This document shows, in pieces, positions 14,822 through 24,162 of a stretch of 45,597 nucleotides of DNA. The stretch is from NCBI GenBank assembly GCA_043810345.1, contig JBDROF010000079.1, positions 1-45,597 on the forward strand, read 5' to 3'. The position numbers were made by a program, and so were the translations under genes. The notes under the pieces are model-generated. The model was not told the DNA's origin, did not search any database, and saw only the letters and a program-made list of their open reading frames with translations. Position 1 is the stretch's first letter. Every line of letters begins with the position of its first letter. The stretch comes from QYOJ01 sp043810345 (GTDB lineage: Bacteria > Bacteroidota > Bacteroidia > Bacteroidales > FEN-979).

Positions 14822-16858
14822 GAGGACTCTCTTCAAGAGTGCCCAGATAAAGCCAACCAGCATCACCATCGACCCCAACCACAATACATTGATGTAGGGA
14901 TTCAGTATCGCCTTAATGACAATAAAATTTGAGGGAATTCCCACTGAAGCGATATACAGATAGTAATCCTTCAAAAGAAAATTACGGGTATCGGGATTGT
15001 AAACGTCTCCCATACGCGGGTGACTGTTCACTGACGGGTAGAGGCTGAACTGCCTGGTGTACTCTCCCTTTTTACGTTTGAGGAAATCGACCTGGTAAAT
15101 CGTCGTATTCCCCTCCTTCACTCCATCCACGTATGTCACATAAAATCCGCCCATATAGGAGGTGTCATTCTTCATCAACAGCAGGTTCTCCTTATTTGAG
15201 CGGACATTACCCAGGTCAAATCCCGAGGTGTTTGAGGAGATAATTTTCGAATTTGAGAAGGTGATCAGCACACCGAGCAAAAAGAGTCCGAACCCGAAAT
15301 GAGTCACGATAGCCGGCAGGTTTCTGGGTTTTGATAGGGGGAAGATCAGGTTCATCAGCGTGGAGGTAAGTGAGAACCAAATAAAGAGAAGAAAAATTAT
15401 GTAACTCCCGCTTCTGACGATCCCGGAAAAAATAAACAGGATGGTCAGTCCGATCGAAAGCACCAGGGGGATGATCAATTTGCGTAAAAAAGTGTTTGGT
15501 TCATTCCGGTCGAAGCGTAGAAACTGGGTGAAGCCAATAAAACCGGCGATCAGAAGGGCATAGGGGGTTTGCCATCGGTTGTAGAATCCGACAGCATCAG
15601 CAGGAGGCGCAATGTGGGTCCCGAAAAGTGTGTTGAATACCGGGATCGAGGTCGTAAAGGTGATCTGGAAAGCAGAGAGCACCAACACGAGGGATCCGAT
15701 GAACATCCAGAATTCCCTTGACAGAAAAATCTCCTTTCGTTTCTGAAGGAACTGGCCCGCCCTCCGAATGATGAACCAGGTTGCCAGCAGCAGGAAGGTA
15801 AGAAGGAAGATCGCCAGCTGAGCCGCCATGCCATTATCCCCAAAGGAGTGGGCAGAGGTTTCTGATAACACACCGCTTCGGGTCAGGTAACTTGCATAGA
15901 GAACCAGGACGTAGGATAAGGTTGAAAAAATGAAAGCTGCTGTCAATGCATAATTTTGCTTTCGGGAAATCAGCATGAAATGGATTGCTGCCACCAGTGT
16001 CATCCATGGAACCAGGGAAGAGTTCTCCACCGGATCCCAGGCCCAGAACCCTCCGAATGTAAGGGATACGTATGCCCAGGCTCCACCCAGCAGGATTCCT
16101 GCTCCCAGGAGCAGCAACGAAAGAAGAGTCCAGGGGATGGCTATCCGGATCCATGAGGTAAACTCTTTCCGTACCAGGGCAGCCATGGCATAACTGAACG
16201 GAACCAGGGCCAGGGCGTAGCCCAGGAAAAGAATGGGTGGATGGATGGTCATCCAGATGTTCTCCAGCAAGGGATTCAGTCCGTTTCCATCCTTCAGGGT
16301 CGTGAGATAATTGGCATTGATAAAGATTGTTTCCTGGATGTTATCGACAGACTCGCGAAGAAGCCTGAACGGTGAGGTTCCGATCTCCCAACCACCTACC
16401 GAAATGCCAAGCATCATACTGGTGACGAAGACCTGTGAAAGAGCGAAAAAGGCCATCACACCGGATTCCCATTCACGGGTGGTCCGGATCAGTACCAATC
16501 CTACCAGGGCCTGAAAGAGGGCCCACACCAGGAAGCTCCCCTCCTGTCCGGCCCAAAAACAGGAGATGATGTATTTTACCGGCAGATCCCGGGATGAATA
16601 GTTCCATACATACGAATACTCAAAGTAATGGTTGAAAATCACGTAGTACAGCGTCACCGTCACGCCGATTAGTGAAAGAACATGGAGCCAGTAAAAGCTC
16701 CTTGCACCATGGGTAAGACGCACGGGTCTCTCTTTTGTTGAGGATAAGAGGCGGAAGTAGAAGATGGTAGCGAGAGCAGCAGAGATGAAACTCACCCAGA
16801 GAAGAATTTGTCCTACCTGACCAGGAAGGAGGTGTTCTCCAATATAATTTATTGACAT
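14816..16858 (-). CDS. CcmF/CcsA-family cytochrome c biogenesis protein
   Basis: 680 aa, about 13-15 membrane helices. The heme-handling WWD-type motif is visible as FGGFWAWDPVENSSLVPWM. Conserved membrane histidines lie near IHPPILFLGY, with others expected around it. The C-terminus has an external beta domain (~540-650) before a last helix. Proteins of this type present heme to apocytochrome c at the outer face of the inner membrane. No other ccm or ccs gene (ccmE, ccmC, resB) is in the window. The C-terminal stop lies inside the heptamer array. Confidence 0.88.
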   Translation of the reverse strand: MSINYIGEHLLPGQVGQILLWVSFISAALATIFYFRLLSSTKERPVRLTHGARSFYWLHVLSLIGVTVTLYYVIFNHYFEYSYVWNYSSRDLPVKYIISCFWAGQEGSFLVWALFQALVGLVLIRTTREWESGVMAFFALSQVFVTSMMLGISVGGWEIGTSPFRLLRESVDNIQETIFINANYLTTLKDGNGLNPLLENIWMTIHPPILFLGYALALVPFSYAMAALVRKEFTSWIRIAIPWTLLSLLLLGAGILLGGAWAYVSLTFGGFWAWDPVENSSLVPWMTLVAAIHFMLISRKQNYALTAAFIFSTLSYVLVLYASYLTRSGVLSETSAHSFGDNGMAAQLAIFLLTFLLLATWFIIRRAGQFLQKRKEIFLSREFWMFIGSLVLVLSAFQITFTTSIPVFNTLFGTHIAPPADAVGFYNRWQTPYALLIAGFIGFTQFLRFDRNEPNTFLRKLIIPLVLSIGLTILFIFSGIVRSGSYIIFLLFIWFSLTSTLMNLIFPLSKPRNLPAIVTHFGFGLFLLGVLITFSNSKIISSNTSGFDLGNVRSNKENLLLMKNDTSYMGGFYVTYVDGVKEGNTTIYQVDFLKRKKGEYTRQFSLYPSVNSHPRMGDVYNPDTRNFLLKDYYLYIASVGIPSNFIVIKAILNPYINVLWLGSMVMLVGFIWALLKRVLS

Positions 16859-16880
16859 AGAAACCTCTTTAAAAGTGTTT

Positions 16881-16888
16881 CAAAATTA
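16881..16888 (-). promoter_or_regulatory. Candidate promoter -7 box for the ccmF-like gene
   Basis: The minus strand reads TAATTTTG, matching TAnnTTTG, 22 nt before the ATG at 16858. No good -33 TTG. Confidence 0.35.
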
Positions 16889-16920
16889 CTGCTTTATTTT
16901 GAAATCCCGGGAATAGCGCT

Positions 16921-16969
16921 TTGTTGATTGTTAAAAACTCCTCGGTTTTTGTTATTAAGAAATCAACAA
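16921..16969. repeat. Nested inverted repeat in the ccmF/mtnP divergent region
   Basis: TTGTTGATT (16921-16929) pairs perfectly with AATCAACAA (16961-16969). Inside it AAAAAC pairs with GTTTTT around a short TCCTCG loop. Located between divergent genes, it could be a regulator site or RNA hairpin; no function can be assigned. Confidence 0.5.
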
Positions 16970-17020
16970 TTCCTGGAAAATTGGCTCCTTTTCTAGTATA
17001 TTCGCTTCAAAAATCAATGT

Positions 17021-17779
17021 ATGGTGAGAGTGGGCCTGGTTGGAGGCTCAGGGCTTGAGAAGCTTAATATTATAGAAAACACGCGTGAAAGAGAGGTTTC
17101 TACACCCTACGGCCCTCCAAGTTCCTCCTTGTATACCGGTCAGATTGGCCCCTGTGAAGTAGTGATCCTCTCCCGTCATGGACGGGAGCATACCATTCCT
17201 CCTACACAGGTGAACAACCGGGCTAACATCTCTGCCTTCAAGGAACTGAACTGCTCGTATATCATAGCTACAACAGCCTGTGGCAGCCTGCAGGAAGAGA
17301 TCCGGCGAGGAGACCTTGTGATCCCTGACCAGTTCATTGATTTTACCCGGCGGAGGCATCTGACCTTTTATGAAATGTTTGAGCCGGGGAAGATGATGCA
17401 TGCACCCATGGCTGATCCCTTTTCGGAGTTTCTCAGAAACCTGTTGATCGAGGGAGCCACGGAGCTTGGATTACCGGTTCATCCCAAAGGTACGGTGGTC
17501 ACCATTGAAGGGCCACGTTTCTCGACCAGGGCTGAATCGAAGATGTTCAGAGTACTCGGAGCCGATATCATCAACATGAGTATCGCTCCGGAAGCAACAC
17601 TGGCGTTTGAAGCAGGGATTCCATACGCTGTTGTTGCCCTGTCGACCGATTATGATGCATGGAACACCGATGAGAAGCCGGTCACCTGGGATGAGGTGAT
17701 GAGGGTCTTTAATGAGAATGTGAAACAGGTAACCCGGCTGCTGATACACGTTATGAATCAGATTAACACGCAATCCTGA
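17021..17779 (+). CDS. mtnP: S-methyl-5'-thioadenosine phosphorylase
   Basis: 252 aa. PNP/MTAP fold: VGLVGGSGLEKL phosphate loop at 4-15, SRHGREHTIPPTQVNNRANI at about 51-70, TTACGSLQEE, TIEGPRFSTRAESKMF, and NMSIAPEATLAFEAGI. The base-site residues Asp-x-Asp in TDYDAW favour 6-aminopurines, so it should cleave methylthioadenosine with phosphate in methionine salvage and polyamine metabolism. Its TGA stop overlaps the ATG of the TPR gene at 17779, so the two are co-translated. Confidence 0.9.
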   Translation: MVRVGLVGGSGLEKLNIIENTREREVSTPYGPPSSSLYTGQIGPCEVVILSRHGREHTIPPTQVNNRANISAFKELNCSYIIATTACGSLQEEIRRGDLVIPDQFIDFTRRRHLTFYEMFEPGKMMHAPMADPFSEFLRNLLIEGATELGLPVHPKGTVVTIEGPRFSTRAESKMFRVLGADIINMSIAPEATLAFEAGIPYAVVALSTDYDAWNTDEKPVTWDEVMRVFNENVKQVTRLLIHVMNQINTQS

Positions 17780-19392
17780 TGCTGATGAAAAAGATACTTA
17801 TTCTTTATGTAGGACTTTTCTCTTCTTTAACCCTTCTTGGGCAGCCAGTTGAACGAACTGTTGGGAACCTGCCGCTCATCAGTGAAGTGAAGTCCTCTCT
17901 TGAAGTGGCAACCGGATACGCCTTTCAGGATAATGGGTTGTGGATCTCGGCTCAAAACCGGATCCCTTACAAAGTAGCTGCTTTCAACGAAAGCAATAAG
18001 ATCTACTACAAACTTGGCAGCGACAATTTCGAACTCCTGGAGATCCGGGATGTAATGGTAGAAAATGAACTCTACGTCGTCTTCACTATCCAATACAAAA
18101 CCGGCTGGTACGAATTTCCGATCCTGATGGAACTTTGGCACTGGCAGAATGGCCTGAACTATTTTGTCTTCAAGGCTTCGAAACTAAAAGAGGTGATGCC
18201 GAACAATATAGATTGGGGTGAACCTTATTGCATTAACATGGATGCGTTTTGTAGCGGGATACTGATCGACTACAATATGAATACACTCAACTCCACCATC
18301 GCCTACAATATCCAGAAAACCCTTGAAACTGGAAACATCAGCTCCCACAACCTGCTGATCGCTGTCTGGCCCGTGGAAGCGAAAGGGATGCAGCTGACCA
18401 GGTTCCGGTTGATCCAGGTCATGAATAAAAAGAAATTGTACGGCCCTTACCTGGAAGAGAAGAACAGGGACCGGTTATTCGAAAGCAGGTACTATGAAGC
18501 CGATTATCCTACATTCAGAGCCTTTATCCGGTATGATGAGATCAATCCGACGCTCGTGACCACAGACCCCAAAACCGGGGAGGATTGGTTCAAACGGGGG
18601 GTCTATCACTACCGGGCAGGGAACTTTGCCCAGGCCATTTCCGACCTCACCGAGGCGGCAAAATACTGTCCGTTCGACCGGTTCTTTATGACCTATGCCT
18701 ACCGGGCGAATGCCAGGGAGCAGATGGGAGACTATTCAGGCGCACTGAAGGATTATGATAAAGCGATCAGCCTGAAGCCAGCCGAAACAGAGTATTACTC
18801 TGCCTGGCTTATCACCATCTACAACCGGGGCGTGGCCAAATTCAACATCAAAGATATGCCGGGAGCCTGCCAGGATTGGAATACGGCCGCCCAGATGGGA
18901 CTGCAGGATGCCTCTATGGATGCTAATATCAGAACAAACTGTAAGAACTATACCTATCTGGGTCCGGCTACCCTTCCTACCGCCGAAATCTCCATGGCGA
19001 CACCCACCACCAGCGATTACCGGAGGCTCTATTTTGAAGGGATGTGGAAATACCAGAACGGGAACTATACCGAGGCTGTTCAGAACCTCGACCGGGCAAT
19101 TGAACTCAAACCCGATCTCGCCATCATCCCCTCCATCTATTCCTACCGGGGCGCCTCCAAACTGAAACTATCCAATTACCGAGGCGCCATCTCCGATTTC
19201 GATTACTGCCTGGCCTATATGGGCAGTGGAAAGGCTGATAGTTCCATCCTCAAAACAGTGTATTACAACCGTGGCCTTGCAAACTTTTTCCTTGGGAACC
19301 AGAGCGAAGCCTGTGACGATTTCCGGAAAGCCTTACGAACAGGACTCCTGGATCAGGAATCCCTGAATTTCGTCGAACAGGTTTGCAGGTAA
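17779..19392 (+). CDS. Exported TPR-repeat protein
   Basis: 537 aa. A signal peptide (KKILILYVGLFSSLTLLG) ends before QPVER; the start may be 17779 or the ATG at 17785. Residues ~30-250 are a beta-rich domain I do not recognise. Two groups of tetratricopeptide repeats follow: ~272-375 (GVYHYRAGNFAQAISDLTEA, ANAREQMGDYSGALKDYDKA, GACQDWNTAAQMG) and ~412-537 (GMWKYQNGNYTEAVQNLDRA, YRGAISDFDYCL, SEACDDFRKAL). TPRs mediate protein contacts, here probably in the periplasm. Co-transcribed with mtnP without an obvious metabolic link. Confidence 0.82.
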   Translation: MLMKKILILYVGLFSSLTLLGQPVERTVGNLPLISEVKSSLEVATGYAFQDNGLWISAQNRIPYKVAAFNESNKIYYKLGSDNFELLEIRDVMVENELYVVFTIQYKTGWYEFPILMELWHWQNGLNYFVFKASKLKEVMPNNIDWGEPYCINMDAFCSGILIDYNMNTLNSTIAYNIQKTLETGNISSHNLLIAVWPVEAKGMQLTRFRLIQVMNKKKLYGPYLEEKNRDRLFESRYYEADYPTFRAFIRYDEINPTLVTTDPKTGEDWFKRGVYHYRAGNFAQAISDLTEAAKYCPFDRFFMTYAYRANAREQMGDYSGALKDYDKAISLKPAETEYYSAWLITIYNRGVAKFNIKDMPGACQDWNTAAQMGLQDASMDANIRTNCKNYTYLGPATLPTAEISMATPTTSDYRRLYFEGMWKYQNGNYTEAVQNLDRAIELKPDLAIIPSIYSYRGASKLKLSNYRGAISDFDYCLAYMGSGKADSSILKTVYYNRGLANFFLGNQSEACDDFRKALRTGLLDQESLNFVEQVCR

Positions 19393-19422
19393 TTTCCTGG
19401 AAGGTAAGCTAAGAAAGTAGTT

Positions 19423-20529
19423 CTATTCCAAATCCCGTAAGGAGGTTCGTTGCCCGTCTCTGGTATAGCCTACGATGAACGCGTCGGATACGCCGGCATT
19501 CCGCATTTTCCTCAGAATTTCCTTCGCCTCATCCAAAGAATCCGTTGAGCCAACGGTAAAACGATACAATCCGTCGCTGTATTCCCGTGAGACCGGCATC
19601 GGGATATGATAACGCTTGCGAATGGTTTCGGCTGAGTAGATATGCTGGGCAAAAGCGAAAATCTGCACTTTGAACAGGTAAAACTTGTCCAGATCATAAC
19701 CGACGGAAGGAGGGGTTGGAAGTTTGTCCATTCCCTGAACCCTTGAGGTGGGAACCGGTAGGGGATCACATTTTGGCAGGTTTAGAACGATCGGGCCATC
19801 TTTTTTATAATCCACCACGTTGGTGGTTCTTTTTGTGGACTTATTTAGGTTGAGAACGATGTTGAAGGAGAGAAAACTGTACATATCCATTTTGAATCCT
19901 TCAGCAACACCATCCAGGATATCCGATGTAAGGGTCCGGAGAGTCCACTCCAGTCCCAGGTTCACTTTATTGGCGATGCTGTAATAAGCACCCACACCGG
20001 CCGGGATCATGGCCGCTACATTACTCGAGGAGGCTGGGTTCGGAACTATCTCGCTGGTGAGCAGACTGTACTGGGTGGTGTTAAAATAGGCTGCACCAAT
20101 CCCAACTGTACCATACACAAAAAAAGCCCGCTTGGGATTAAATCCTCCGATCAGGTTAGAGAAATTTATCATGGTATTGATGTTTCCATCTACCACGGTA
20201 GAATTAAAACTAAGATTCACCGGTGTTCCATCCTGTTTCGTCTCCTTTCTTCCAGCAATTTTTCCGGCTAACACCTGGCCCCGGAGGGAAAATACATGAC
20301 TGATCTGACGTCCGAAATGAAATGAACCGGCAAATCGCCAGTCGCCCGATTGTGGAAGAAACCGGTTTATATTGAGATCCCCGGAGAAAAAGGTGGGGCC
20401 GGCAGAGAGGCCAAGGAACCAATTATCACCGAAGCGGGTCCCGAGTTTTAGATTGGATTGAGCTGAAAGGGATACAGGAAAGGCAACAAAGAGAAAGATG
20501 AACAGGATCTTGGAGATTGGTCTGGTCAT
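19423..20529 (-). CDS. SPOR-domain protein with outer-membrane beta-barrel-like region
   Basis: 368 aa. Signal peptide 1-23 (ending SLSAQ). Residues ~28-235 look like an eight-strand outer membrane barrel (FLGLSAGPTFFSGDLN, FGRQISHVFSLRGQVLAG, FFVYGTVGIGAAYFN, YSIANKVNLGLEWTLRT). After a linker, residues ~285-365 form a SPOR-like domain (YLFKVQIFAFAQHIYSAE, GLYRFTVGSTDSLDEAKEIL, DAFIVGY). SPOR domains bind denuded peptidoglycan, so the protein may tie outer membrane to cell wall. It is the first gene downstream of the eno terminator region, with its own promoter box. Confidence 0.82.
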   Translation of the reverse strand: MTRPISKILFIFLFVAFPVSLSAQSNLKLGTRFGDNWFLGLSAGPTFFSGDLNINRFLPQSGDWRFAGSFHFGRQISHVFSLRGQVLAGKIAGRKETKQDGTPVNLSFNSTVVDGNINTMINFSNLIGGFNPKRAFFVYGTVGIGAAYFNTTQYSLLTSEIVPNPASSSNVAAMIPAGVGAYYSIANKVNLGLEWTLRTLTSDILDGVAEGFKMDMYSFLSFNIVLNLNKSTKRTTNVVDYKKDGPIVLNLPKCDPLPVPTSRVQGMDKLPTPPSVGYDLDKFYLFKVQIFAFAQHIYSAETIRKRYHIPMPVSREYSDGLYRFTVGSTDSLDEAKEILRKMRNAGVSDAFIVGYTRDGQRTSLRDLE

Positions 20530-20573
20530 ACCGTGGGTTGATTACCGGATAATGGGATTCTTCTTAGCAACTT

Positions 20574-20581
20574 CAAATATA
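20574..20581 (-). promoter_or_regulatory. Promoter -7 box for the SPOR-domain gene
   Basis: The minus strand reads TATATTTG, matching TAnnTTTG, 45 nt before the ATG at 20529. A -33 element is not clear. Confidence 0.4.
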
Positions 20582-20639
20582 TGCTTCGAAAAACTAAGAA
20601 ACCAGCAATCTGCCTATTAGATATCAACATATTTTCAAC

Positions 20640-20666
20640 AAAAAAAACCCACCGGACCGGGTGAGC
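20640..20666 (-). terminator. Intrinsic terminator after eno
   Basis: On the minus strand a GC-rich hairpin (CACCCGGTCCGGTG) is followed by GGG and eight T residues, 24-50 nt after the enolase stop. It ends the ribosomal superoperon. Confidence 0.75.
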
Positions 20667-20689
20667 TTTCATAAAACGCTGGATACCTG

Positions 20690-21979
20690 TTACTTTACGA
20701 ATATAAAATTACGTCCCAGGTAAATACCGGTTTCTCCAAGTTGTTCTTCGATCCGGAGTAACTGATTGTACTTGGCGATCCTGTCGGTACGGCAGGCTGA
20801 CCCTGTTTTTATCAAACCGGTATTCAGTGCCACTGCAAGATCAGCAATGGTGGTATCTTCTGTTTCGCCAGAACGATGGCTGATCACCGCTGTATAACCG
20901 TTCCGGTAAGCCAGGTTCACCGCATCAATGGTCTCCGTCAGGGTACCAATCTGATTGACCTTGATCAAAATGGAGTTCCCAACCCCTTTTTTGATCCCCA
21001 TTTCCAACCGGTCGACATTCGTAACGAAGAGATCATCGCCCACCAGCTGAATCTTCTTCCCCAGCTCCTTCGTCATCAATTTCCAACCTTCCCAGTCATC
21101 CTCCGCCATTCCATCTTCGATCGAGATAATGGGATAACGGTTTACCCAATCTTTCCAGAAGTCGACCATCTCAGAAGGAGAGAGCTTCTCTCCGCTGGAT
21201 TTTTTGAGGTGATACCGGTTCTCTTCCGGAAGAAAATACTCTGAGGAAGCCGGATCAAGAGCGATGTAGATATCTTCTCCAGGTTTGTATCCTGCCTTTT
21301 CGACCGCCTTCATGATCATTGTCAGGGCCTCTTCGTTGGAATTCAGGTTGGGAGCAAATCCTCCTTCATCGCCCACGTTGGTGGAGTAGTTTCCTTTTTT
21401 TAGAACGGCCTTCAGCTGGTGAAATACTTCAGCTCCCATCCTGATCGCTTCTGAGAAGGTGGAAGCGCCTACCGGCATGATCATGAATTCCTGGAAATCA
21501 ATTGAATTATCCGCGTGAGAACCTCCGTTCAGAATGTTCATCATAGGAATAGGCAGAGTGGTTGCCCCTACTCCACCGATATACCGGTACAACTCCTGAG
21601 AAGTAGACTGGGCTGCTGCTTTCGCAACGGCAAGAGAAACCCCTAGAATGGCATTGGCACCCAACTTCCCTTTATTTGGTGTTCCATCAAGCTCGATCAT
21701 CTTGCGATCAATCCCGACCTGGTCAGTAATATACATACCCTCTAATTCCGAAGCCAGGACGCTATTTACATGATGAACGGCCTGCAACACCCCTTTCCCC
21801 AGGTAAAATTTCTTATCCCCGTCGCGGAGTTCCACCGCTTCGTGAATTCCGGTAGAGGCTCCGGAGGGGACAGCAGCCCTCCCCATTATCCCGCTGTCTG
21901 TGATCACATCGACCTCAATCGTGGGATTCCCCCTTGAATCAAGGATCTGACGGGCGTGAATGACGAGGATCGTACTCAT
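20690..21979 (-). CDS. eno: Enolase
   Basis: 429 aa, normal length. Converts 2-phosphoglycerate to phosphoenolpyruvate in glycolysis. Recognisable stretches are ARQILDSRGNPTIEVDV, AVPSGASTGIHEAVELRDG, NVGDEGGFAPNL, GDDLFVTN (metal site), ISHRSGETEDT and GSACRTDRIAKYNQLLRIE. The start overlaps the rplQ stop by 4 nt (ATGA), making it the last cistron of the ribosomal operon and tying a glycolytic enzyme to ribosome production. A terminator follows. Confidence 0.97.
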   Translation of the reverse strand: MSTILVIHARQILDSRGNPTIEVDVITDSGIMGRAAVPSGASTGIHEAVELRDGDKKFYLGKGVLQAVHHVNSVLASELEGMYITDQVGIDRKMIELDGTPNKGKLGANAILGVSLAVAKAAAQSTSQELYRYIGGVGATTLPIPMMNILNGGSHADNSIDFQEFMIMPVGASTFSEAIRMGAEVFHQLKAVLKKGNYSTNVGDEGGFAPNLNSNEEALTMIMKAVEKAGYKPGEDIYIALDPASSEYFLPEENRYHLKKSSGEKLSPSEMVDFWKDWVNRYPIISIEDGMAEDDWEGWKLMTKELGKKIQLVGDDLFVTNVDRLEMGIKKGVGNSILIKVNQIGTLTETIDAVNLAYRNGYTAVISHRSGETEDTTIADLAVALNTGLIKTGSACRTDRIAKYNQLLRIEEQLGETGIYLGRNFIFVK

Positions 21980-22482
21980 GACTCTTCTTTCACTTCGGGA
22001 GTTGCCTCCTCTGTCGGCTCTTCTGCTTTAGCAGTGGTTTCGTCGCTATCTTTTTTCTTTGCTCCACCACGTCGTCTCCGGGCAGTTCTGCCTTTCTGAT
22101 CCTCTTTCAGTTCCAGCAACAGTTCGTTGTAATCGACCAATTCTATGATACACATCTCGGCATGGTCACCCAGCCGGGGGCCCATCTTCAGGATACGGGT
22201 GTACCCGCCCGGTCTGTCCGCAATTTTTTGAGAAATTTCACGGAAGAGTTCCGATACAGCCTCTTTGTTTTGAAGGTAGCTGAATACCAGGCGCCGGGAA
22301 TGTGTGGAGTCCTCTTTTGCTCTCGTAATCAGGGGTTCAATATAGGAACGCAATGCTTTCGCTTTTGCCAGTGTTGTAATGATTCTCTTGTGAAGGATCA
22401 ATGAAGAAGCCATGTTGGAAAGCATCGCTTTCCTGTGTTCACTCTTTCTTCCAAGATGGTTAGATTTCTTCTTATGTCTCAT
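21976..22482 (-). CDS. rplQ: Ribosomal protein L17
   Basis: 168 aa. The core (1-~120) is standard L17: MRHKKKSNHLGRKSEHRKAM, ASSLILHKRIITTLAKAKAL and RPGGYTRILKMGPRLGDHAEM. The last ~45 residues are a charged tail, first Arg/Lys-rich (GRTARRRRGGAKKK) and then Glu-rich, longer than the E. coli protein. L17 sits near the tunnel exit of the 50S subunit. It lies 5 nt after rpoA and overlaps eno by 4 nt. Confidence 0.97.
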   Translation of the reverse strand: MRHKKKSNHLGRKSEHRKAMLSNMASSLILHKRIITTLAKAKALRSYIEPLITRAKEDSTHSRRLVFSYLQNKEAVSELFREISQKIADRPGGYTRILKMGPRLGDHAEMCIIELVDYNELLLELKEDQKGRTARRRRGGAKKKDSDETTAKAEEPTEEATPEVKEES

Positions 22483-22487
22483 TACGA

Positions 22488-23480
22488 TTAATCCTTATCT
22501 AATTTGTATTTCGCCGTATTCATTCCAAACTCAAGACCTTTCGTTTTCACGAGCTCCTCCAGTTCAGTGAGTGATTTCTTGCCAAAGTTCCTAAACTTAA
22601 GCAGGTCATTTTTATTGAACGCCACCAGGTCGCCCAGTGTTTCCACGTCAGCAGCTTTGAGGCAGTTGAGCGCCCGAACTGAAAGGTCCATATCCACCAG
22701 CTTGGTTTTCAGCAGTTGCCTGATATGCAGGGAAGTTTCGTCAAACTCTTCGGTCACTGTCTTTTCGTCGGTATCGAGGGTGATCTTTTCATCAGAGAAA
22801 AGCATGAAGTGGTGTATCAGCACCCGGGCAGCCTCTTTCAGGCTGTTTTTTGGATGGATGGAACCATCGGTAGTGATCTCCATGACCAGCTTCTCATAGT
22901 CGGTTTTCTGTTCTACACGGTAATCCTCTACATGGAAGGTCACGTTCTTAATAGGTGTATGAACCGAGTCGATCGCGATCCGGCCCAGACTGGAACTGAG
23001 TGTCTTATTCTCTTCAGCGGGCACATATCCACGTCCCTTATCAATCGAAACTTCGATGGTTAGTTTTACACCGGTATCCATATGACAGATTACCAGCTCC
23101 GGATTGAGTACCTGGAAGACCGATAAGAATTTATTGATATCACCAGCTTTAAACTCCTTCTGCTGACCTATGATCACAGTGACCTTCTCCGAGTTCTCAG
23201 AATCGATCAGTTTTTTGAACCGGATCTGTTTCAGGTTCAGGATGATTTCCGTAACATCTTCAATCACACCTTTGATGGTGGAGAACTCCTGGTCAACTCC
23301 TTCTATCTTGATGGAGGTGATGGAATAGCCCTCCAACGAGGAGAGCAGGATTCTTCTGAGGGCATTTCCGATAGTGACCCCGAAACCGGGTTCGAGAGGA
23401 CGAAACTCGAATATTCCACGGTTGTCATCAGATTCGACCATGATGACCTTATCGGGTTTCTGGAACGGTAATATTGCCAT
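22488..23480 (-). CDS. rpoA: RNA polymerase alpha subunit
   Basis: 330 aa. The N-terminal dimerisation and assembly domain (1-~230) includes FEFRPLEPGFGVTIGNALRR and LLSSLEGYSITSIKIEG. After a linker, the C-terminal domain (~250-330) has helix-hairpin-helix text VRALNCLKAADVETLGDLV and LLKFRNFGKKSLTELEELV, used to contact UP elements and activators. It lies in the alpha part of the operon between rpsD (39 nt upstream) and rplQ. Confidence 0.98.
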   Translation of the reverse strand: MAILPFQKPDKVIMVESDDNRGIFEFRPLEPGFGVTIGNALRRILLSSLEGYSITSIKIEGVDQEFSTIKGVIEDVTEIILNLKQIRFKKLIDSENSEKVTVIIGQQKEFKAGDINKFLSVFQVLNPELVICHMDTGVKLTIEVSIDKGRGYVPAEENKTLSSSLGRIAIDSVHTPIKNVTFHVEDYRVEQKTDYEKLVMEITTDGSIHPKNSLKEAARVLIHHFMLFSDEKITLDTDEKTVTEEFDETSLHIRQLLKTKLVDMDLSVRALNCLKAADVETLGDLVAFNKNDLLKFRNFGKKSLTELEELVKTKGLEFGMNTAKYKLDKD

Positions 23481-23519
23481 AAATTGCCTTTTTAGGGGTT
23501 AATTTTTTGTTTGCTTTGA

Positions 23520-24125
23520 TTATTTGGAGTACAACTCAACGATCAATTGCTCTTTGATGTTCTCCGGGATCAGTTCGCGCTCCGGATAGTTCATGAATTT
23601 GCCGGTCAGCGTATTCACGTCCCACTCCAGCCAAGGGTATTGGTTCGACCGGGAAGCTACTGAATTCAGGATTGTCTCAAGGGATCTTGAGCGTTCCCGT
23701 ACGGTGATGATATCTCCGGGACGAACTTCGAAACTCGGAATGTTGACCACCTTTCCGTTGACCGTGATATGCCTGTGGGAGATCAGTTGACGGGCGCCAC
23801 TCCGGGTGGGGGCGATTCCAAGTCGGAAGACTATGTTATCGAGCCTTGCTTCAATCAGTTGAAGCAGAACCTCCCCTGTTTTCCCCCCTTTCCGGGTTGC
23901 TTTCAGAAAGGTGTTTTTGAATTGTCTCTCGAGGATACCATATGTATACTTGGCCTTCTGTTTCTCCATCAACTGAATTCCATACTCAGAAGCCTTTGGG
24001 CGACGCCTTGACTGTCCGTGCATTCCGGGAGGGTAATTCTTCTTCTCGAAATACTTATCAGGTCCATAGATCGGATCTCTGAACTTTCTTGCAACCTTTG
24101 ATTTTGGACCAATATATCTTGCCAT
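23520..24125 (-). CDS. rpsD: Ribosomal protein S4
   Basis: 201 aa. Primary 16S rRNA binder and nucleator of 30S assembly. The N-terminal domain begins ARYIGPKSKVARKF and lacks the Cys cluster of zinc-type S4. The S4 RNA-binding domain (~92-155) reads ARLDNIVFRLGIAPTRSGAR then HITVNGKVVNIPS. Standard length. In many bacteria S4 represses this part of the operon; no such site was checked here. Confidence 0.98.
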   Translation of the reverse strand: MARYIGPKSKVARKFRDPIYGPDKYFEKKNYPPGMHGQSRRRPKASEYGIQLMEKQKAKYTYGILERQFKNTFLKATRKGGKTGEVLLQLIEARLDNIVFRLGIAPTRSGARQLISHRHITVNGKVVNIPSFEVRPGDIITVRERSRSLETILNSVASRSNQYPWLEWDVNTLTGKFMNYPERELIPENIKEQLIVELYSK

Positions 24126-24162
24126 AATTCTTTATTATAATTAGATCTTTGAATAGATACTA

